A program made the position numbers and the translations under genes. Shown piece after piece: positions 25,709-33,145 of a DNA stretch of 64,000 bases. The notes beneath the pieces were generated by a model, which was given only the letters and a program-made list of their open reading frames with translations, ran no database searches and was not told the origin of the DNA. The stretch lies in assembly GCF_020687165.1 (NCBI RefSeq), contig NZ_JAJEQC010000004.1, one strand, 5' to 3'. This DNA is from Hominenteromicrobium mulieris. Its GTDB lineage: Bacteria > Bacillota > Clostridia > Oscillospirales > Acutalibacteraceae. The number at the start of each line of letters is the position of its first letter. The first letter of the stretch is position 1.

Positions 25709-25947
25709 GTAAACCGGGAGAAATTAAAACTACCAAAGACAAAAATGGAAATCTTCGACTTACCAAAATCGGTGAAGATGGCAAAGCGGTTTCAGAACGA
25801 CATTTTTCGGATCACGGTTACCCACGCCACCATTCCATACCGCACGACCACGAACTAGTCTGGGAACACAACCATTTTCATTGGGGCGACACTAAAAATT
25901 ATTGGGACGGAAATGTCCCCGAATTCAAACAATATGGAGGTAACGAT
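25648..25947 (+). pseudogene. DUF4417 C-terminal segment in the shifted frame
   Basis: The frame GSAYGGEWKPKKPDDERFIG, then KIGEDGKAVSERHFSDHGYP and NPHDH-like SIPHDHELVW, is the typical His-rich C-terminal part of phage-type DUF4417 proteins. It lies -1 relative to the main frame, overlapping it by 61 bases. It reads straight into the following small gene without a stop. Either an ancient frameshift, a programmed one in GAAAAAGG, or a sequencing error. Confidence 0.6.
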
Positions 25948-26244
25948 ATGGACACTATTTTTCCTGCTTGCAACACTCTGGAAGACGATCGTTTTGAATC
26001 TATTGCGGAATTCAAGGACTGCATAGGGCGCGGAGATGAAATTGAATTCGAATGGAAAGGCGTTCATTTCGGAATGAGCGGCTGCCAACCGAAACCGGAG
26101 CATCGGATCATGGCCTATCTCTGGAACCAGCCGGATACCGAACAATACTTTGATACGCCGGACGACGCGCTGGAATACATTGTCGCCGGAGACCGCCTGC
26201 GCGATATCATCACACAGATAGACGTTCTCTCGCGTGCTTTTTGA
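25948..26244 (+). CDS. Small hypothetical protein following DUF4417
   Basis: A 98-residue protein starting at ATG 25948, with GGAGG 7 bases upstream, although the frame is open further left. It contains ESIAEFKDCIGRGDEIEFEW and ends DALEYIVAGDRLRDIITQID, a pattern I associate with small proteins that follow DUF4417 genes. No function known. A terminator follows. Confidence 0.6.
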   Translation: MDTIFPACNTLEDDRFESIAEFKDCIGRGDEIEFEWKGVHFGMSGCQPKPEHRIMAYLWNQPDTEQYFDTPDDALEYIVAGDRLRDIITQIDVLSRAF

Positions 26245-26291
26245 TTAACCAAGCGAAATATTCCGAAGCTCAACCCAAAACCAATCATACA

Positions 26292-26330
26292 AAAAGCTCC
26301 CGCAAGTTTTCTCCGCGGGAGCTTTTGCTA
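26292..26330. terminator. Bidirectional terminator
   Basis: AAAAGCTCCCGC and GCGGGAGCTTTT form a 12-bp perfect stem. It separates the DUF4417 genes from the convergent HD-domain gene. Confidence 0.85.
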
Positions 26331-26333
26331 TTA

Positions 26334-26795
26334 TCACTTATTCTCTTTTTTCCGCTGCAAAACGGTCTCGCGCAGCGCGCAATATTTATCGGCAAGGCAC
26401 AAAACAGCCGTTTCTTTGAACCGCGGCGGGGCGGGATTTAACGGAAACATGTGCTTTTTGATCATGTCTCGCTCCGTGTCATTCAGCTCAAAGTCGCGGT
26501 CGGCATTGCGCAGCGCCGTTCCGGCGTGCCGAAACCCGTGCAGCCTGTGCGCGGGGTCGGGCGTGTGCCAATCGTAGAGGAAATAATCGTGCAGCAAAGC
26601 GCCGCGCACAAGAGCGCGCTGGTTCACTTTTAGGTGCAGTCGGTGCACAAGCCACAGGCACACAAGCGCCACGCACACGGAGTGCTCAAACACGCTCACA
26701 GACCCGTGCTGCATGTTCTCTTTTGCAATCTGCATACCCGGGGATTTCAAAATATCACCGCCGTGCAAAAACAGCGTGCGCAAAGTGGGGCGCAT
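26334..26795 (-). CDS. HD-domain phosphohydrolase family protein
   Basis: A 153-residue protein of the HD superfamily: first His in SVFEHSVCVALVCLW, the HD pair in GALLHDYFLYDW near residue 68, and a later His/Asp in IKKHMFP and LADKYCALRE. These are metal-binding residues of metal-dependent phosphohydrolases. Single-domain form, substrate unknown. The ATG overlaps the stop of the upstream NUDIX gene. Confidence 0.8.
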   Translation of the reverse strand: MRPTLRTLFLHGGDILKSPGMQIAKENMQHGSVSVFEHSVCVALVCLWLVHRLHLKVNQRALVRGALLHDYFLYDWHTPDPAHRLHGFRHAGTALRNADRDFELNDTERDMIKKHMFPLNPAPPRFKETAVLCLADKYCALRETVLQRKKENK

Positions 26796-27211
26796 CAGTT
26801 TGCTCCCCCGGCAGGAAACTCCGCCTTGATCTTCGCGAGCACATCGACATCTGCGGGGCAGAACACAACATCGTCGATCTCCTCAGGCGTGATCCAGCGA
26901 AAATCCTGATGCTCAAGCCGCTGCGGTTCGCCCTCAGTAATCTTCGCGTTATAGACAAACAGGTGTACGAACAGATCCGGGTAGTCATGCAGCACGTCCG
27001 TAAAAAGCGTGCCCACTTCTACCGTAACGCCGATCTCTTCCCTGCACTCGCGGATGAGGGCTTCCTCGTTCGTTTCATTCGGCTCCGTTTTGCCGCCGAT
27101 GAATTCCCACATGCCTGCGCGGGCTTTGCCTTCCGGTCGCTGCCCGATGAGAAATCTATCCCCCTCACGCACAAGCGCCGCCACTACGGTGACGCTTTTT
27201 TTATTCTCCAC
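26795..27211 (-). CDS. NUDIX hydrolase (MutT-like)
   Basis: A 138-residue protein with the complete NUDIX box, G-x5-E-x7-REx2EExG (GKTEPNETNEEALIRECREE, near residues 40-59). MutT-like enzymes remove oxidised dGTP; the neighbouring GGKTEP and PEGKARAGMWEFIGG patterns fit that subgroup. I choose GTG 27211 because GGGAGG lies just upstream, giving the start VENKKSVTVV. An in-frame upstream start would add 10 residues. Confidence 0.87.
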   Translation of the reverse strand: MENKKSVTVVAALVREGDRFLIGQRPEGKARAGMWEFIGGKTEPNETNEEALIRECREEIGVTVEVGTLFTDVLHDYPDLFVHLFVYNAKITEGEPQRLEHQDFRWITPEEIDDVVFCPADVDVLAKIKAEFPAGGAN

Positions 27212-27325
27212 TAAAAAGACCTCCCGTCTTTTGTAAAACAAACCGAATGCAGCGCATATCTCTGCATTTTCATTATAGCACGCAAAACCGGGAATTCAAC
27301 TGAAAAGTTTCTTACAATACGCAAA

Positions 27326-27357
27326 ACGGGCACAACCTGTTTCCAAGCTGTGCCCGC
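27326..27357 (-). terminator. Terminator of the feo operon
   Basis: On the minus strand CGGGCACAgCtt and aaggTTGTGCCCG form a stem followed by TTTTGCG. Another long hairpin at 27364-27412 (GGAGGTAGAGGCA with CACCGA / TCGGTG and TGCCTCC) lies between it and the last gene. Confidence 0.65.
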
Positions 27358-27442
27358 CTTTCAGGAGGTAGAGGCAACACCGAACAAAGAACGCCTATCG
27401 GTGCTGCCTCCATGTTTATGGTTAACGGAGGCCTCGCGGTCT

Positions 27443-27613
27443 TTACTTCTGTGCGTGCACGCAGCCGCCGCGGCAAGCCGCGCAGTTGCCGCCGCAGGAG
27501 GACTTGCCGTTTTTCTTATCCCGCCTCATCGATTTTACGATCGCAGCGACGATGAGGACAACGACCAGTAACACGATTATCGTTCCTATGTTTTGCGAAA
27601 GCCAAGTCAGCAT
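27443..27613 (-). CDS. FeoB-associated Cys-rich membrane protein
   Basis: A 56-residue protein too short for usual gene finding. One membrane helix (IGTIIVLLVVVLIVAAIV) is followed by a basic stretch and a Cys-rich tail, CGGNCAACRGGC. This is the form of the FeoB-associated Cys-rich membrane protein family, always found just downstream of feoB. GGAGAG ribosome site before the ATG. It may help handle ferrous iron at the membrane. Confidence 0.85.
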   Translation of the reverse strand: MLTWLSQNIGTIIVLLVVVLIVAAIVKSMRRDKKNGKSSCGGNCAACRGGCVHAQK

Positions 27614-27675
27614 AACGATCTCTCCTTTCGGCTTGGATAATTCCTGAATTTGCGAATTTAAATTACAGAGTAAGA

Positions 27676-30168
27676 TTACTTAACCTTAACGGCTCTGTTG
27701 GACAGCGTGGTGCTCTCCTTATACGGGCGAACCAGCAGGAAGATAAAGAGCACGATGAGCACGATGGAAATGATGATGCCGAAGACATTCGCCGTGCCGA
27801 GTGCAATGCTGCCGAGCTGGTTGATGACGAACGCTACAAGATAAGCAAAGCCGCACTGATAACCGATTGCGAACCAGGTCCACTTTGCGTTGTTCATCTC
27901 ACGCTTGATTGCACCGATTGCCGCAAAGCAAGGTGCGCACAGGAGGTTGAACGCAAGGAACGCATAGCCGCTGACCACCGTGAAGTGGGAAGCCATGTTG
28001 CTGTAAACCGTGCCGTCACCGCCGCCATAGAGGATACCAAGCGTACCGACAATGTTCTCCTTCGCAACAAGACCGGTGATGGAAGCCACAGCGGCCTGCC
28101 AGTTGCCCCAGCCAAGCGGTGCAAAGATCCAAGCAATCGCGTTGCCGATGGTAGCAAGAATGCTGTTGCTGATCTCGTCTTCGGTGAGCATTCTGAACGC
28201 GCCGTCAACAACACCGAAATAGGTGGTGAACCAAACAATGATGGTAGACAGAAGGATGATGGTGCCTGCCTTCTTAATGAAGGACCAGCCGCGCTCCCAC
28301 ATAGAGCGGAGCACATTGCTGACGGTCGGCCAGTGGTAAGCCGGCAGCTCCATAACGAACGGAGCCGGATCGCCCGCAAACATCTTCGTCTTCTTCAGAA
28401 TGATACCGGAGCAGATAATCGCTACAATGCCGAGGAAATATGCGCTCGGAGCAACCCACGGTGCGCCGCCGAAGATAGCGCCCGCGATCATTGCGATGAA
28501 CGGAAGCTTGGCGCCGCAGGGGATGAACGTGGTCGTCATGATGGTCATACGGCGGTCACGCTCGTTTTCAATCGTACGGGAAGCCATAATGCCCGGCACG
28601 CCGCAGCCTGTACCGATGAGGATCGGAATGAAGGACTTACCGGAAAGGCCGAACTTACGGAAGATACGGTCCATAACGAACGCGATACGCGCCATGTAAC
28701 CGCAAGACTCGAGGAATGCAAGGAAGATGAACAGAACGAGCATCTGCGGAACGAAGCCGAGAACTGCACCGACACCGGCTACGATACCGTCCAGGATGAG
28801 GCCCTTCAGCCAGTCTGCGCAATTTGCAGCGTCCAGACCGCTTTCGATGATACCCGGCAGACCCGGAACCCAAACGCCGTAATCGGCCGGATCCGGCTCT
28901 TCGCAGCCGTAGGACGTATAGGTCGCAACCGCTTCCTTGAGCTCTGCGCCTGTGTAAGTGACATCCTCTTCCGCCAGCGTTTCTTCATCAACGAGGGTGT
29001 AATCCGCTGTTGCGTCGTCAGAAACGGAAGCTGCAAACGTATCCAGCGCAGAAGCCGCCGCTGCCGCGTCAAACGTGTCGCTCTCGGTGTCGATGGCGTC
29101 TGCAACATCGTCCGCACCTTCAGCCGTTACGAATGCGTCGATGACATTTGCCGCATCGCCGAACTCGCCGGAAACGTCTTCGTACTCGCCTGCGCCGATG
29201 CCGAACAGGTGCCAACCGTCGCCGAACACACCGTCGTTCACCCAGTCTGTCGCAACCGTACCGACCGTCGTAACGGAGATGTAATAAACAATAAACATAA
29301 CAACTGCAAAGATCGGCAGAGCCAGAATACGGTTCGTTACGACCTTATCGATCTTATCGGAAACGGTAAGACCGCCGTTGTTCTTTTTCTTGTAGCACTG
29401 CTTGATGATGGAAGCAATGTAAACATAGCGCTCGTTCGTGATGATGCTTTCCGCGTCGTCATCAAGCTCTTTTTCAGCCGCTTCAATGTCCGTTTCAATG
29501 TGCTTGCGATTGTCCTGCGTAAGGCCCAGCTGCTCAATGATTTTCTCGTCGCGCTCAAAGATCTTAATCGCGAAGAAGCGCTGCTGCTCCTCGGGGAGGG
29601 TATGTACGGCAACCTCTTCAATGTGTGCAATCGCGTGCTCAACCACACCGCTGAAGCTGTGCTGCGGGACCGTCTTCGTGTTCTGGGCTGCATGGATAGC
29701 GGCTTCTGCTGCTTCCTCAATTCCGGTGCCCTTCAAAGCGGAAATCTCAACGACCTTGCAGCCGAGCGCCTTGCCCAGTGCGTTGGTGTCGATCTTGTCG
29801 CCGTTCTTATTTACGACGTCCATCATGTTGACCGCAACAACGACCGGAATACCGAGCTCAACGAGCTGGGTGGTCAGGTAGAGGTTGCGCTCAAGGTTCG
29901 TACCATCGATAATATTAAGGATGGCTTCAGGTCTCTCCTGAATGAGGTAGTTACGTGCAACAACTTCTTCCAGCGTGTACGGAGAAAGGGAGTAGATACC
30001 CGGCAAGTCCGTGATCACAACGTCGTCGTGCTTCTTCAGCTTGCCTTCCTTCTTCTCGACCGTAACGCCCGGCCAGTTGCCGACGAACTGGTTGGAGCCG
30101 GTCAGCGCGTTGAACAGCGTTGTTTTACCGCAGTTCGGGTTGCCGGCAAGGGCAATTTTGATCTTCAT
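27676..30168 (-). CDS. feoB: Ferrous iron transport protein B
   Basis: An 830-residue ferrous iron transporter. The N-terminal GTPase has G1 GNPNCGKTT (near 9-17), G3 DLPG (near 54), G4-like VNMMD, then a guanine dissociation inhibitor domain to about 270. The membrane core contains the two conserved Gate-like Cys regions (GTGCGVPGI and PCGAKLPFIA). Unusual: between the first membrane helix and the rest lies an acidic, Ala/Asp-rich insertion of about 120 residues (near 320-445). It is the main gene of the feoA-feoA-feoB-Cys-rich operon, with an operator-like dyad just upstream. Confidence 0.95.
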   Translation of the reverse strand: MKIKIALAGNPNCGKTTLFNALTGSNQFVGNWPGVTVEKKEGKLKKHDDVVITDLPGIYSLSPYTLEEVVARNYLIQERPEAILNIIDGTNLERNLYLTTQLVELGIPVVVAVNMMDVVNKNGDKIDTNALGKALGCKVVEISALKGTGIEEAAEAAIHAAQNTKTVPQHSFSGVVEHAIAHIEEVAVHTLPEEQQRFFAIKIFERDEKIIEQLGLTQDNRKHIETDIEAAEKELDDDAESIITNERYVYIASIIKQCYKKKNNGGLTVSDKIDKVVTNRILALPIFAVVMFIVYYISVTTVGTVATDWVNDGVFGDGWHLFGIGAGEYEDVSGEFGDAANVIDAFVTAEGADDVADAIDTESDTFDAAAAASALDTFAASVSDDATADYTLVDEETLAEEDVTYTGAELKEAVATYTSYGCEEPDPADYGVWVPGLPGIIESGLDAANCADWLKGLILDGIVAGVGAVLGFVPQMLVLFIFLAFLESCGYMARIAFVMDRIFRKFGLSGKSFIPILIGTGCGVPGIMASRTIENERDRRMTIMTTTFIPCGAKLPFIAMIAGAIFGGAPWVAPSAYFLGIVAIICSGIILKKTKMFAGDPAPFVMELPAYHWPTVSNVLRSMWERGWSFIKKAGTIILLSTIIVWFTTYFGVVDGAFRMLTEDEISNSILATIGNAIAWIFAPLGWGNWQAAVASITGLVAKENIVGTLGILYGGGDGTVYSNMASHFTVVSGYAFLAFNLLCAPCFAAIGAIKREMNNAKWTWFAIGYQCGFAYLVAFVINQLGSIALGTANVFGIIISIVLIVLFIFLLVRPYKESTTLSNRAVKVK

Positions 30169-30203
30169 CTGTTACTCATATCCTTCCGATAAGATTAAAC
30201 CCA

Positions 30204-30225
30204 AAGGTTAGAATTTACTAACCTT
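30204..30225. promoter_or_regulatory. Feo dyad 1 (between feoA and feoB)
   Basis: AAGGTTAG-N6-CTAACCTT is a perfect 8-bp dyad, 36 bases upstream of feoB. The same GGTTAG-N6-CTAACC lies at the operon promoter (30969-30986). Likely the binding site of an iron-responsive DtxR- or Fur-type repressor (inference). Confidence 0.65.
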
Positions 30226-30283
30226 CGAGCAAAAATTAACACATTAAACTGACAAAGGCAGCAGCAAACGGGGATGGTGCTCG

Positions 30284-30412
30284 AGATGCGCCGTCAGATT
30301 TTTCGTCAGGCTGTACGGAAAGCCCGCAGGCAGGCTGACGCCTGTCAAGGGATTTACGTCCGGCATGGCGGAAAATATGCAAGCAGATCGAGTACCAAGC
30401 CGTCAGGCGTGC
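30284..30412 (+). repeat. Dispersed repeat, copy 1
   Basis: A member of a three-copy family (others at 31673-31800 inverted and 39323-39436), all intergenic. The shared core includes CCGCAGGCAGGCTG and CGCCTGTCAAGGGATTTA, and a CAGGC-N4-GCCTG dyad. Identity is about 80-85% by eye. Here it separates feoA from feoB. Confidence 0.75.
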
Positions 30413-30428
30413 CCTGTTTGGTGGTGCC

Positions 30429-30650
30429 TTACTCGACCTCGATCATCTCGGCATCCGCTTTGCGCAGGGAAAGCTCATAGCCGCGAACCGTTACTTCCAC
30501 CGGGTCGCCGAGCGGCGCAACCTTGCGGACGAAAACGTCCACACCCTTCGTGATGCCCATGTCCATGATGCGGCGCTTTACGGCACCCTCGCCATGCAGA
30601 CGAACAACCTTGCAGGTCTCGCCGATCTTGACTTCTTTCAGTGTCTTCAT
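30429..30650 (-). CDS. feoA: FeoA-family protein (second)
   Basis: A 73-residue SH3-like protein: GETCKVVRLHGEGAVKRRIM near 11-30, DMGITKGVDVFVRKVAPLGD near 31-50, ending ELSLRKADAEMIEVE. FeoA binds the FeoB membrane part and is needed for iron uptake. The gene lies 14 bases after the first feoA, and feoB follows across a dispersed repeat. Confidence 0.92.
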   Translation of the reverse strand: MKTLKEVKIGETCKVVRLHGEGAVKRRIMDMGITKGVDVFVRKVAPLGDPVEVTVRGYELSLRKADAEMIEVE

Positions 30651-30663
30651 TGGTTCTTCCTCC

Positions 30664-30873
30664 TTATATCATGATCTTAGCGGCCATCTCGCGGCTGATT
30701 GCCACACGAGAGTCCTTAATGTTAACAATGATGTTTCCGCCCATGGAGGTGATGACCTTCACGGCGGCACCGGCTACAAAGCCGAGGTTTTCGAGGTGAG
30801 CACGGACTTCCGCTTTTCCGCCTACCTGCTTGATGATGTTTTCTTCGCCCTCTGTGGCAAATGACAACGGCAT
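30664..30873 (-). CDS. feoA: FeoA-family protein (first)
   Basis: A 69-residue FeoA: ENIIKQVGGKAEVRAHLENL near 10-29, GFVAGAAVKVITSMGGNIIV near 30-49, ending DSRVAISREMAAKIMI. The ATG at 30873 follows AAAGAGGG, while an in-frame start further upstream lies close to the regulatory dyads and is less likely. First gene of the feo operon. Two FeoA paralogues are common in Clostridia. Confidence 0.9.
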   Translation of the reverse strand: MPLSFATEGEENIIKQVGGKAEVRAHLENLGFVAGAAVKVITSMGGNIIVNIKDSRVAISREMAAKIMI

Positions 30874-30936
30874 CACAGTTTTTCCCTCTTTCCTGAAAAT
30901 TCTCCGCGCCGAAACGGCACGGTTAGGCTGCACAAA

Positions 30937-30986
30937 TTAGTTTTTGCTAACCCAAATGCTGTAAAATAGGTTAGATTGCTCTAACC
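30937..30986. promoter_or_regulatory. Feo dyads 2 and 3 in the operon leader
   Basis: Two sites: GGTTAG-N6-CTAACC at 30969-30986 (perfect) and a half-conserved TTAG-N6-CTAA(CC) at 30937-30950. The first begins 8 bases downstream of the -10 box, so a bound protein would block the start of transcription. Confidence 0.65.
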
Positions 30987-30993
30987 GTCACTA

Positions 30994-31022
30994 ATCATAC
31001 CGCCCCATTCAAAATTTGTCAA
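30994..31022 (-). promoter_or_regulatory. Sigma-A promoter of the feo operon
   Basis: On the minus strand TTGACA and TATGAT with a 17-bp spacer, just upstream of the dyad at 30969-30986. Confidence 0.8.
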
Positions 31023-31351
31023 CACTTTTTGCCCCAAAAAGACGCGCTCAGCCCCATTTTCGGCGTTTAGTCAAACACAAAGTTAGTTGCAGCAAACGCC
31101 TTTGTGCAGACTGCGCAAATTTTCCGGTTCAAAGCCGCATAACGCGTCTGTTCGGGGCCAAACTGTATTATTGTACATGAAAATGTCGCCTTTTGCCCCT
31201 TTGGCATAAACCGTGCCGCGGCAGAAAATTTGCACACCTGCCAGCCCAAATAAGCAGGAAGCATCGATGCAACTTGTAAATTCAAAGTGTTTTTTGATGA
31301 AATCCACAAATAAATGCATTTTCAGTTTAAACATCTTTCAAATTATGATGC
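31023..31351. other. Intergenic stretch without recognised gene
   Basis: Divergent gap between the feo promoter and the T-box promoter. A minus-strand open frame (31083-31334) is Cys-rich with no ribosome site, and I do not accept it. Nothing else recognised. Confidence 0.4.
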
Positions 31352-31380
31352 TTGTTTTTTTGCCGGAAGACGTATAGAAT
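31352..31380 (+). promoter_or_regulatory. Promoter of the T-box transcript
   Basis: TTGTTT and TAGAAT with 17-bp spacing, immediately before the T-box leader. Confidence 0.6.
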
Positions 31381-31384
31381 AATA

Positions 31385-31652
31385 GGCACAAAGCGTTGAT
31401 GGAGACAAGCGCACGGCATCTTCCTCAAAGCGAGCGGCGGGTGGTGAAAGCGCCGCAGGCAACCCCGTGTGATCATCCCTCCGGAGCGGCAGCTTCCAAA
31501 GAGAACGAGTAGAGGCTGACGGGTTCTTCCCGTTACAGAAGAAGGAATTGCTGGATTCCGTTAAGTGCAGGGCAAACGCCCTGAATTCAGGTGGTACCGC
31601 GTGATTTACACGTCCTGAAGGTCTTAAAGAGACTTTCAGGACTTTTTTATTT
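31385..31652 (+). promoter_or_regulatory. T-box leader (tRNA-sensing riboswitch)
   Basis: Contains the T-box sequence TTCAGGTGGTACCGCG at 31586-31601, an upstream Stem I with a distal loop GAGCGGCGGGTGGTGAAAG, and an intrinsic terminator at 31612-31652 (GTCCTGAA / TTCAGGAC, then a T-run). Stem I arms CACGG / CCGTG and GATG / CATC frame the specifier loop TGATC-ATCCC. The best specifier reading is ATC (Ile), followed by the usual A. The leader should let transcription continue when that tRNA is uncharged. It stands upstream of the 31939-35368 genes. Confidence 0.88.
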
Positions 31653-31672
31653 TGAAGCAGTACCGCGCAAAG

Positions 31673-31800
31673 AACGCCTGACGGCTCAGCACACAATATG
31701 CTTGCATATTTTCCGCCATTCCGCACATAAATCCCTTGACAGGCGCCAGCCTGCCTGCGGAATTTCTGTACGCCCTGACGAAAAATCTGTTTACGCATCT
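31673..31800 (-). repeat. Dispersed repeat, copy 2 (inverted)
   Basis: Reverse-complement copy of the family at 30284 and 39323. It sits between the T-box terminator and the dehydrogenase gene, so it became part of the leader of this transcript. Confidence 0.75.
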
Positions 31801-31938
31801 TGTGCACTGTCTTCGCGTGGTACTGCTTCTTTACTCCACTGTTCCACACCCTAACTTCCAGTAAAGCGTTTTTTATTTCATTTTCTTATTTCAATTTATT
31901 TAAGCGATCTCAAAAGGAGATCCAAAGGAGCGTTTATC

Positions 31939-33051
31939 ATGGAAAACTACAATGTCAATTACAGCGTACATCTGCCGAGCTATTCCATCGGCCCGGATTG
32001 CTACAACGAAGTGCCGTATGTCACGCGCTTCTTCGGCAAAACGGCTGTTGTCCTCGGCGGCGAGACCGCTATGGAAAAAGCAAAGCCGGCGCTGCTTAAA
32101 GGCGTAGAAGGCTCCGACGTCGAGCTTTTGGGCTTCCTCCCCTACGGCGGCGATTCCACCTACGAAAACGGCGATGCGCTTATCGCAAACCCGCTCGTGC
32201 AAAAAGCCGACATGATTTTTGCCATGGGCGGCGGCCGCGCCTGCGATACCGGCAAGTATGTCGCCGATAAGCTCGATAAGCCGCTTTTCACCTTCCCGAC
32301 CGTTGCGTCGAACTGCGCTTCCGTCACCGCCATCTCCGTGATCTATAATACAGACGGCTCCTTCCGCGAGTATTATTACCCGAAGCTCACAAACCACTGC
32401 TTCATCAATTCCGCCGTCATTGCAGATTCCCCGGAGCAGCTCCTTTGGGCCGGCATCGGCGACGCGCTGAGCAAGGAGTGTGAAGCCATCTTCTCATCGA
32501 AAGACGACACGCTCGCCCACACCCCGCTCATGGGCCGACAGGTCAGCCGCGTCTGCACCGATCCGCTCGTGCAGTACGGCAAAGAGGCGCTCGCTTCCAT
32601 CCGCAACAAAACGGCATCCTTCGCGCTCGACCAGGTCACGCTCGATATCATCGTTTCCACCGGCATCGTCTCCAACATGATGACCACCGTAAATGATTAT
32701 TATTACAACTCTACGCTCGCCCACTGCGTCTATTACGGCTCCACCGTCACAGAGCACGGCCACCATCACCTGCACGGCGAGGTCGTTTCGCTCGGCGTGC
32801 TGTGCCTCTTAGAGCATGCCGGCCAGTTCGAGGAAGAAGACCGTCTGATGCAGTTCAACGATTCCATCGGCCTGCCGGTCTGCTTCGACGACGTGGAAAT
32901 TCAGGAATCCGAGTTCGACAAAATGGCGGATAAATTCATGCAGACGACCGAGTGGGCGCACATGCCGCAGGGCGTTACGCGTGAGAACTTCCTCGAGTCC
33001 ATGCGCCGCGAAAACGCCAAGGGTCGTGCTTTCAAAGCTGCAAAGAAATGA
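31939..33051 (+). CDS. Iron-type alcohol / glycerol dehydrogenase family enzyme
   Basis: A 370-residue enzyme of the GldA-like branch of family III dehydrogenases. The NAD-binding motif GGGRACDTGKYVAD lies near 95-108 and FPTVASNCASVTAISVIY near 118-135, corresponding to the PTxAS pattern. Metal ligands are an Asp in GIGDAL near 172, and His residues near 260 and in HLHGEVVSLG near 275. Substrate could be glycerol or another small hydroxy compound. GGAG ribosome site. It is the first gene after the T-box leader and a dispersed repeat. Confidence 0.83.
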   Translation: MENYNVNYSVHLPSYSIGPDCYNEVPYVTRFFGKTAVVLGGETAMEKAKPALLKGVEGSDVELLGFLPYGGDSTYENGDALIANPLVQKADMIFAMGGGRACDTGKYVADKLDKPLFTFPTVASNCASVTAISVIYNTDGSFREYYYPKLTNHCFINSAVIADSPEQLLWAGIGDALSKECEAIFSSKDDTLAHTPLMGRQVSRVCTDPLVQYGKEALASIRNKTASFALDQVTLDIIVSTGIVSNMMTTVNDYYYNSTLAHCVYYGSTVTEHGHHHLHGEVVSLGVLCLLEHAGQFEEEDRLMQFNDSIGLPVCFDDVEIQESEFDKMADKFMQTTEWAHMPQGVTRENFLESMRRENAKGRAFKAAKK

Positions 33052-33083
33052 TTTAAGAATCCTATAAAAGGTAAGAAAAAACG

Positions 33084-33121
33084 AAACAGGGCGGCACGAG
33101 TTCGTCTCTGCCGCCTGTTTT
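33084..33121 (+). terminator. Weak intra-operon terminator / hairpin
   Basis: AAACAGGgCGGCA and TGCCGCCTGTTT form a stem with only TTTT after it. It may reduce expression of the transporter genes relative to the dehydrogenase. Confidence 0.5.
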
Positions 33122-33145
33122 ACGCTCAAAAAGGGGTAATTTCCA

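Noticed and set aside
27985..30192. 735-residue plus-strand open frame opposite feoB
   Set aside because: Shadow of feoB in a GC-rich gene, with Arg/Asn-rich composition unlike a real protein.
30274..30480. Open frame of 68 residues in the repeat before feoA
   Set aside because: Derived from the dispersed repeat; the same frame appears in the other copies, without a ribosome site.
31083..31334. Open frame of about 80 residues on the minus strand upstream of the feo promoter
   Set aside because: Cys-rich, no ribosome site and no family pattern; it lies in a promoter region between divergent transcripts.
31343..31849. 168-residue minus-strand open frame
   Set aside because: It is antisense to the T-box leader and the dispersed repeat, which explain this sequence better.
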